The position numbers and the translations under genes are program-made. Positions 55,325 through 60,478 of a stretch of DNA of 60,478 bases are shown here, piece by piece. Origin of the DNA: Chitinimonas sp. BJB300. Its GTDB lineage: Bacteria > Pseudomonadota > Gammaproteobacteria > Burkholderiales > Chitinimonadaceae. The stretch lies in contig NZ_PDZH01000008.1 in NCBI RefSeq assembly GCF_002735695.1, forward strand, positions 1 to 60,478. Direction: 5' to 3'. Numbering within the stretch: the stretch's first letter is position 1; the number at the start of each line of letters is the position of its first letter. The notes under the pieces are model-generated. The model saw only the letters and a list, made by a program, of their open reading frames with translations. It did not search any database and had not been told where the DNA came from.

Positions 55325-57769
55325 ATGTACCTCGCACATGGCACCCTCATGGCCCAGACCGGAGCCGACAACGTATTGGCGTCACTGCAGACACGGTTGC
55401 CAACGACGCTGGCGCAGCGGCTGGATAGCGACACCGTATTGGCTTGTGCTGAAAGCTTTGCCCAATGGGTATTGAACGATCCCGATGCGTTGGAGCTGGA
55501 TGCGGAAAGCCGCACTGCGCTGCATAGCTTTTGCCGGCGTGATGCACTGATGACCAAGCTGGCCCGCGAGTTGGGTGAAACGCCGTTTTCGCTGCGCCGC
55601 ATTGATTACCGCAGCCCGCATTTTGAAAGTTGGCGGCCGCTTGGTTTAGTGGTGCATATCACACCCGCCAATTCGGCGTTGCTGCCTTTCTTCGCCATGT
55701 TGGAAAGCCTGTTGGTAGGCAACATCAACTGGCTACGCCCCAGTAGCAGCGATAACGGACGTACGGCTGCGTTGTTGGCGGCTTTCCTCCGCCATGACAG
55801 CACTGGTACGCTGGCAGATTATCTCGCTGTGTTACCTTGGCCTAATGCTGATCTGACCCGCCTGTTCAGCCTCGCCGATGCGGTTTCCGCCTGGGGTGGT
55901 GATACGGCATTGACTGCTATCCGCAGGCAGTTGCCAGCTGGTTGCCGCTGGATCGATTGGGGGCACCGCATCAGCTTTGCTTATGTGGTGCCAAACGCTG
56001 CGAGCGAGGCGCAACTTGATGCCGTAGCGGATGAGGTTTGTCGTCTTGACCAGCAGGCTTGTTCCAGCCCGCAATGTGTGTTGGTGGACAGCGAGGACCC
56101 AGCCGTACTGCGTAAAGTGGGCGACCAGTTGGCCGAAGCACTCGCACGCCGCGCCCGGCAATGGCCCGGGCTGACCCCTAGCGAGCAAGAGTCTGCTGAA
56201 ATTAGCACTCAGCTTGCTTTCGCACGGCTTGATCAGAGTTTCTCCGATGTGCCGGGGCATGTCTGGCAGGGCGTGGGTTGGCGCATTATCTGGGCGCAAG
56301 CCGCCGCCTTGGTGGCCTCGCCATTATTTCGCACCGTACAGCTACGGCCAGTGCCGCGGGCGCAGCTGGTAGGGACGCTGCAACCCTGGCGTACACGGCT
56401 GCAAACCTGTGGTTTGGTGGCGCACGACAATGATTTGGCGCAATTAGGCCAGATGTTGCTGGCCGCCGGTGTCAGCCGCGTGACGTCAGCGGGCGCGATG
56501 CACGATGGATACGAAGGTGAACCGCACGATGGCGTGTATGCCCTGGCACGGCTGACGCGTCGGGTATCGGTGAGTCTGGCGGCAGACACCTTGCCAAACC
56601 ATGTCACGCTCGATCAGCCCCCGGCGGAACCAGAAGATTTGGTTGCCCATCCGATTATGGATAAGGTCGCTTTCCAGCAAACACCGATGACGGCTGATGC
56701 GCAGTTGTTCTTCCGCAGCGGTGGTAGCAGTGGCAAGCCCAAGCTTGCGGGCTTCAGCTATCGCGACTATCACCGGCAAATGCAAGCTGCGGCAGATGGC
56801 TTGTTTGCGGCGGGGCTTGATCCAGCAAATGACCGGGTAATGAATTTGCTGTATGGCGGCAACCTGTATGGCGGCTTATTAAGCTTCTTCACCATTCTGG
56901 ACAAGCTTTCGGCCGTGCATTTCCCCATGGGTGGCCCGAGTGACGATGACTACAGCGAAATTGCCCAGCTGATTGTCAACCAGCGGATAAATACGCTGAT
57001 TGGTATGCCCGGCACGATTCATCGCTTGTTTGTGCGGGAAGAGACTCGGTTGCGGACTTACGGTGGCGTCCAAAAGATCATGCTGGGCGGCGAGCATCTG
57101 AACCCCCAGCAACGCGAGTTCCTGGCCGGTTTCGGCGTATCGATGATCCGCTCGGCCATTTATGGCTCGGTTGATGCGGGCCCGTTAGGCCACGCCTGTG
57201 GTGACTCGCCCGATGGCGTGTTTCATCTGTTGGCGGATACCCAATGGCTGGAGATTGTTGATGCCGAGCAAGATCAACCCGCAGAGCCCGGTGTGGCCGG
57301 CCGCTTGTTGTTTACCTCCCGCGCGCGCGAAGGGCAGGCGGTAACCCGTTATGACCTTGGCGATTTGGGCCGTTGGGTGACCGGCCCGTGTGAATGTGGG
57401 CTGCCTGCGCCGCGCTTCGAACTATGCGGCAGGCACGGCCAGCTGCTGCGAGTAGGTACGGTTTTTTTCAACCCTGCGCTCAATGCCGAGGCATTTGGCG
57501 TCCCGGTGCAGTTCTTGATTGACAACACCGCCAGTGGCAAGGAGCGCCTTGTGGTACAGGCGGAAGGCGATGTTGAACATGTCCGCCAGCATCTGAGCCA
57601 GTGCAGTGAGTTGGTAGAGGCGCTGAAGACCCAGCTGCTGGAATTGGAGGTGATCCATAAGTTGTCGACGGATTTCCAACGCCACCCGCAAAGCGGCAAG
57701 ACACCGTTGGTGCTGGATATGCGGCGGCTAGTATCAACCAACACTGCCGAACCCGCGGGGGCAGCTTAA
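55325..57769 (+). CDS. Fusion of LuxC-type acyl reductase with a PaaK-like adenylate-forming ligase
   Basis: The 814-aa protein has an N-terminal LuxC fold (about 1-420): GLVVHITPANSALLPFFAML, LVGNINWLRPSSS and the acyl-accepting Cys246 in DQQACSSPQCVL. It would reduce an acyl-thioester to an aldehyde with NADPH. The C-terminal half (about 430-800) is an acyl-activating ligase of the phenylacetate-CoA ligase / CoF-synthetase type: FFRSGGSSGKPKLAGFSY, IMLGGEHLN, YGSVDAGPLG and VTRYDLGDLGRW. LuxC of luminous bacteria is about 480 aa and lacks such a tail. The fusion suggests acid activation and reduction in one chain. Confidence 0.88.
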   Translation: MYLAHGTLMAQTGADNVLASLQTRLPTTLAQRLDSDTVLACAESFAQWVLNDPDALELDAESRTALHSFCRRDALMTKLARELGETPFSLRRIDYRSPHFESWRPLGLVVHITPANSALLPFFAMLESLLVGNINWLRPSSSDNGRTAALLAAFLRHDSTGTLADYLAVLPWPNADLTRLFSLADAVSAWGGDTALTAIRRQLPAGCRWIDWGHRISFAYVVPNAASEAQLDAVADEVCRLDQQACSSPQCVLVDSEDPAVLRKVGDQLAEALARRARQWPGLTPSEQESAEISTQLAFARLDQSFSDVPGHVWQGVGWRIIWAQAAALVASPLFRTVQLRPVPRAQLVGTLQPWRTRLQTCGLVAHDNDLAQLGQMLLAAGVSRVTSAGAMHDGYEGEPHDGVYALARLTRRVSVSLAADTLPNHVTLDQPPAEPEDLVAHPIMDKVAFQQTPMTADAQLFFRSGGSSGKPKLAGFSYRDYHRQMQAAADGLFAAGLDPANDRVMNLLYGGNLYGGLLSFFTILDKLSAVHFPMGGPSDDDYSEIAQLIVNQRINTLIGMPGTIHRLFVREETRLRTYGGVQKIMLGGEHLNPQQREFLAGFGVSMIRSAIYGSVDAGPLGHACGDSPDGVFHLLADTQWLEIVDAEQDQPAEPGVAGRLLFTSRAREGQAVTRYDLGDLGRWVTGPCECGLPAPRFELCGRHGQLLRVGTVFFNPALNAEAFGVPVQFLIDNTASGKERLVVQAEGDVEHVRQHLSQCSELVEALKTQLLELEVIHKLSTDFQRHPQSGKTPLVLDMRRLVSTNTAEPAGAA

Positions 57770-58081
57770 TCCGCCTGTAATTTGCGATGCATAGGCTGCT
57801 TGATGGGTCCTGATTTGTTAGATCCTCGATCCGGGACCCATTCAGTGCCACTGCATTGTGATACTGCGATTTGCCCCTCCCCTAGGCAGCAATGTCCGGA
57901 GGGGGAGCAGATCAGCTTAAACCCGCGCTACCTTGGCCGTACAAACCCTTTAGAACAGACGCATCACAACAGGCCGGTATGCCGGCTTGTGTAAATGAGC
58001 GCAACAACGAGCAGCCATTTCGTCACCCTGTCGACTGATGCATGGGTACCGCGGAGAGGTTGCTTGCAGGAAGCAATACCT
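57770..58081 (+). promoter_or_regulatory. 312-base structured gap within the lux-like operon
   Basis: Three stems follow one another: ATGGGTCC/GGACCCAT (57803-57841), CCCCTCC/GGAGGGG (57874-57904) and CCGG-TATG-CCGG (57972-57983). A 70-codon frame (57782-57994) has no ribosome site and no known family, so it is not called. The region might be an attenuator, a small RNA or the remains of a gene. Confidence 0.4.
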
Positions 58082-59359
58082 ATGACCCTTCCCATTGAGC
58101 ATCTCGTGCAATACGCACGCCAAAATTCGCCTTTCTATGCGGCGCTGTACCGTGATATTCCTCATTCCGGTTGGCATCTACACGAATTGCCGCTAATCGA
58201 CCCTGCACAGTACTGGCTGCAGTCGCAAACCTTGTCGTCCTGGCCGGTACTGACCGGGCCGGTGATTGAAGGCCATGTTTTTAAAACCGGTGGTTCAACC
58301 GGCGATGGCAAGTTGTCGGTGTATTCCCGTGAAGAATGGTGTGATTTTGTACATGCTTTTGGCCAAGGCGTGGGTACGCGACTGAATCCGGGCGACCGGG
58401 TGGCAAATTTGTTTTTTGCGGGTGATTTGTACACCAGCTTCCTGTTTATCCATGGGGCGCTGGCGCACTCACCCGTGCCTGTCTGTGAGTACCCGTTCAC
58501 TGGCGGTGTCGAGACAAACGCGCTGGCGCAAGCGATTGAAGCGCATCAAATCAACGTGCTGGCTTGTGTGCCGGCCCAACTGCTGCGCTTTGCCAGCCAG
58601 TTGCTCGAACGCGGGCAGGTGCTCACCAGCGTAACGCTTGTTCTGTATGGCGGCGAAAGCCTGTTTGAAGAACAGCTGCCTATGTTGGCGCTTGTCTTGC
58701 CGAATGCCCGTTACGCCTCGGTGGGCTGTGCCAGCGTCGATGCCGGCTTGATTGGCGCCAGTACACCGGACTGCCTGTTGGGAGAGCATCGCGTATTCGA
58801 TGGTGATGCCCTTGTGGAAATTATTGATGAAATCACGGGTGAACCCATCCAGGCAGTAGGCCAGACGGGGGTATTGGTCGTGACCAACCTGCAACGGCGG
58901 TTGATGCCGCTGATTCGTTATCCAACCGGCGACCTCGCAATCTGGTGTGAAGCGGACGGAACCGAGAAGCGCAAGTTCGCACTACGGGGCCGCGCTAGTC
59001 AGGGGCATCGTGTCCGGCTGGGCACGCTCTCTTTATTCCCCGAGGAGATTGGCGGTATCGTGAAGGCGCATTTAGGCCCAGTGCCCTGGCAGTTGTTGAT
59101 CGACCGTGTTGACGGTATGGACAGGCTGACCCTGCGGATTGCCCCGGACGGTGGTGTGCGGAGGGTGGTGGAAGAGGGGCTCTATGCTGCGTTATTGGAG
59201 AAGTATCCGACGATCAGCACTTTGTCGCAAAGGAACCTGCTGCGCTTTGGCATTGCTTGCCACACGGCCGACAGTCTGACGTTTCATCCGCGGTCCGGTA
59301 AGTTGTTGCGGGTGGTGGACGAGCGTTCCTATGTGGTGCAAGCGGAGCTGCCAGCATGA
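58082..59359 (+). CDS. Second PaaK/CoF-synthetase-like adenylate-forming ligase
   Basis: The 425-aa stand-alone ligase activates a carboxylic acid as an adenylate. It shows FKTGGSTGDGKLSVYSREEW (phosphate loop), NLFFAGDLYTSFLF, VLYGGESLFEEQLP, YASVGCASVDAGLIG and MPLIRYPTGDLAIW. It resembles the C-terminal half of the LuxC fusion in layout, so the pathway may activate two acids. Start at 58082 follows AGGAAG; a longer frame from 57995 has no ribosome site. Its stop overlaps the GNAT start by 4 bases (ATGA). Confidence 0.87.
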   Translation: MTLPIEHLVQYARQNSPFYAALYRDIPHSGWHLHELPLIDPAQYWLQSQTLSSWPVLTGPVIEGHVFKTGGSTGDGKLSVYSREEWCDFVHAFGQGVGTRLNPGDRVANLFFAGDLYTSFLFIHGALAHSPVPVCEYPFTGGVETNALAQAIEAHQINVLACVPAQLLRFASQLLERGQVLTSVTLVLYGGESLFEEQLPMLALVLPNARYASVGCASVDAGLIGASTPDCLLGEHRVFDGDALVEIIDEITGEPIQAVGQTGVLVVTNLQRRLMPLIRYPTGDLAIWCEADGTEKRKFALRGRASQGHRVRLGTLSLFPEEIGGIVKAHLGPVPWQLLIDRVDGMDRLTLRIAPDGGVRRVVEEGLYAALLEKYPTISTLSQRNLLRFGIACHTADSLTFHPRSGKLLRVVDERSYVVQAELPA

Positions 59360-60297
59360 GTAAATGGAACAAATCCGCAGTCTCGGTCCGAAGTTTCGTA
59401 CCTGAAGATGCTGACAACGTGAGCGCCCTGTTTCGCACGGTGTATGGCGACTGTTATGTTTATCCGGACGTGTATCTGCCATCGGTGATTTGCCGCAATA
59501 ACGAACAACAGCGGTGGCATTCGGTGGTGGCCTGTGTGGAAGACCAGATTGTCGGCCATGCCGTGCTGTGGATGCATGCCGATTGTCCAGACAGCGCCGA
59601 GCTGGCGCTCAATATTGTTCACCCTGGCGCACGCGGCATGGGGATCGCCACCACGTTGGGGGCCTATCTGCGTGACTATGCGCGTGAGCGTGGTTTGCAT
59701 ACGTTGACGATCAAGCAGGTGTCGTCTCACACGCAAAGCCAGCGTCTGGCGCAGACACTGGGTTTCCAAACCACGGGCTTGCTCTTGGACTATGTGGCGT
59801 CCCCATTCGGCAACGAGTGGCGTGAAAGCGTGGTGTTGGGTTGTCTGCCTTTACAGCCCTATCCTTTGCCCTCCTTGTCTTGGCCAGCATCCTGCCGAGA
59901 CTGGCTCGACCCTATCGAGCAATGTTTCGGCACGCATTCTCGAATAGATTCTCCGTTTGCTACTACCCCGATGGCGGTGGCGAGCCATGAGCATCGTATT
60001 GAGGTAACGCTGACGGACTTGCACCCCGACAACGTGGATGAAGTGGCGCAAATGCCCAAGGAACGCCTGATCTACCTCCGATTGCGCCTGGACCAACATA
60101 CGCCCGCTGCAATGCAACAGCTACGTCGCGCCGGTTTTGCGTACGCCGGTTTTATGCCTGGCCCCGCCCAGGGCTGGTATGGCTTGATGCAACGCGGCTA
60201 CAAGGCGCATGAGTTGGAACTATGCTGTCCGATTGCCCGTAAGCTGTATCAAGGTAGCCTGAAGCAGTATGCCGAACCGCTGGTGAGCGCTTTTTAA
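59356..60297 (+). CDS. GNAT acetyltransferase, two-lobed, last gene of the lux-like operon
   Basis: The 313-aa protein has an N-terminal GNAT domain with the acetyl-CoA loop HPGARGMGIATTLGAYLRDY and the following QRLAQTLGFQTTG. A C-terminal part of about 140 residues looks like a degenerate second GNAT (MQQLRRAGFAYAGFMPG). It would acylate an amine, perhaps joining an activated acid from the ligases to an amine; this is inference. The stop TAA is the first part of a family-2 repeat end (TAAGAACCTGTTCACG). Confidence 0.85.
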   Translation: MSKWNKSAVSVRSFVPEDADNVSALFRTVYGDCYVYPDVYLPSVICRNNEQQRWHSVVACVEDQIVGHAVLWMHADCPDSAELALNIVHPGARGMGIATTLGAYLRDYARERGLHTLTIKQVSSHTQSQRLAQTLGFQTTGLLLDYVASPFGNEWRESVVLGCLPLQPYPLPSLSWPASCRDWLDPIEQCFGTHSRIDSPFATTPMAVASHEHRIEVTLTDLHPDNVDEVAQMPKERLIYLRLRLDQHTPAAMQQLRRAGFAYAGFMPGPAQGWYGLMQRGYKAHELELCCPIARKLYQGSLKQYAEPLVSAF

Positions 60298-60331
60298 GAA
60301 CCTGTTCACGATCCCACTACGCGGCCGTGAG
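60295..60331. repeat. Family-2 element, left end, cut short
   Basis: TAAGAACCTGTTCACGATCC followed by CACTACGCGGCCGTGA matches the left 36 bases of the full copy at 2455. After CGTGA the match stops, about 60 bases before a transposase-like start, so an insertion sequence may have landed in it. Confidence 0.65.
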
Positions 60332-60391
60332 GAAAGCGTTGAAAGTGTTTTAATAACTGATGTTACGCAGTGCATACGATAACCTGTCGCC

Positions 60392-60478
60392 ATGAAGAAC
60401 AAAGAACTCGATTTGTACACCGACTATTTGCTGAGCACGTTTGGTGCGGCGACAGCAACGGGCTTGTCGGCGATGGTA
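60392..60478 (+). mobile_element. Start of a probable transposase gene, cut by the window edge
   Basis: The first 29 codons read MKNKELDLYTDYLLSTFGAA then TATGLSAMV. From memory the DLYTDYL...TATGLS opening is typical of a widespread IS4-superfamily-like transposase, but only the start is visible. The stretch 60332-60391 before it would hold the left end of the insertion sequence. Confidence 0.5.

Noticed and set aside
57782-57994. 70-codon frame in the lux-like operon gap
   Set aside because: No ribosome site, Cys/Pro-rich random-looking composition, crossed by hairpins.
52884-60297. A bioluminescence (lux) operon
   Set aside because: LuxE and LuxC-like proteins are present, but luciferase subunits and LuxD are absent and LuxC is fused to an unrelated ligase.
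1-60478. tRNA, rRNA and CRISPR arrays
   Set aside because: No cloverleaf with a GGTTCGA-type arm and CCA-type end, no rRNA-like blocks and no regularly spaced direct repeats were found by eye.

Overview
The window looks like chromosome of a motile, piliated betaproteobacterium, probably of the Neisseriales. The guess rests on medium-to-high GC, betaproteobacterial versions of UvrA, SSB, MoaCDE/MoeA and NadA, a che operon carrying cheD and a STAS gene, and dispersed palindromic repeats of the kind common in that order. The genus cannot be fixed from the sequence. No rRNA, tRNA or CRISPR array was seen.

Layout. 1-3100: ssb and a YajR-like MFS gene on the minus strand, then two repeat families and a GNAT gene. 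3.2-9.4 kb: a solute-binding protein, then an AT-rich minus-strand bacteriocin locus made of a LuxR-type DNA-binding domain, five tandem double-glycine-leader peptide genes (40, 45, 31, 42 and 43 aa as the coordinate rises from peptide 1 to peptide 5), an HlyD-like adaptor and a peptidase-containing ABC exporter. 9.8-18.2 kb: uvrA, a small membrane protein, an ABC-F ATPase preceded by a 29-codon ORF with a near-perfect Shine-Dalgarno, a monooxygenase, an EnvZ/OmpR pair and a small exported protein. 18.5-27.5 kb: a chemotaxis operon (cheY, STAS, cheA, mcp, cheW, cheR, cheD, cheB) followed by a response regulator with an EAL phosphodiesterase domain. 27.5-33.2 kb: moaC, moaE, moaD and moeA, then nadA, nadM-Nudix and a DUF962 gene. 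33.5-34.1 kb: a two-gene split type IV pilin resembling Geobacter PilA-N/PilA-C, with an 8-copy heptanucleotide repeat between the genes. 34.5-46.8 kb: a CPA2 antiporter, a GST, an NDUFA9-like protein, Slt, a ferredoxin, a secreted subtilase, a DUF3857/transglutaminase protein and a second minimal LuxR-type regulator. 47-52.4 kb: an RND efflux pump with its adaptor and an OmpA-like lipoprotein. 52.9-60.3 kb: a biosynthetic-looking operon of an MdfA-like MFS, LuxE, a LuxC-ligase fusion, a second PaaK-like ligase and a GNAT. The right edge holds the start of a probable transposase.

The strongest candidates for undescribed biology are: (1) the five-peptide double-glycine bacteriocin or signal locus; (2) the luciferase-free LuxE/LuxC-ligase operon; (3) the split pilin; (4) a CheA carrying a degenerate MshEN-like (c-di-GMP-binding type) tandem motif beside an EAL gene; and (5) two families of palindromic mobile-looking repeats that repeatedly sit exactly on the stop codon of the adjoining gene.
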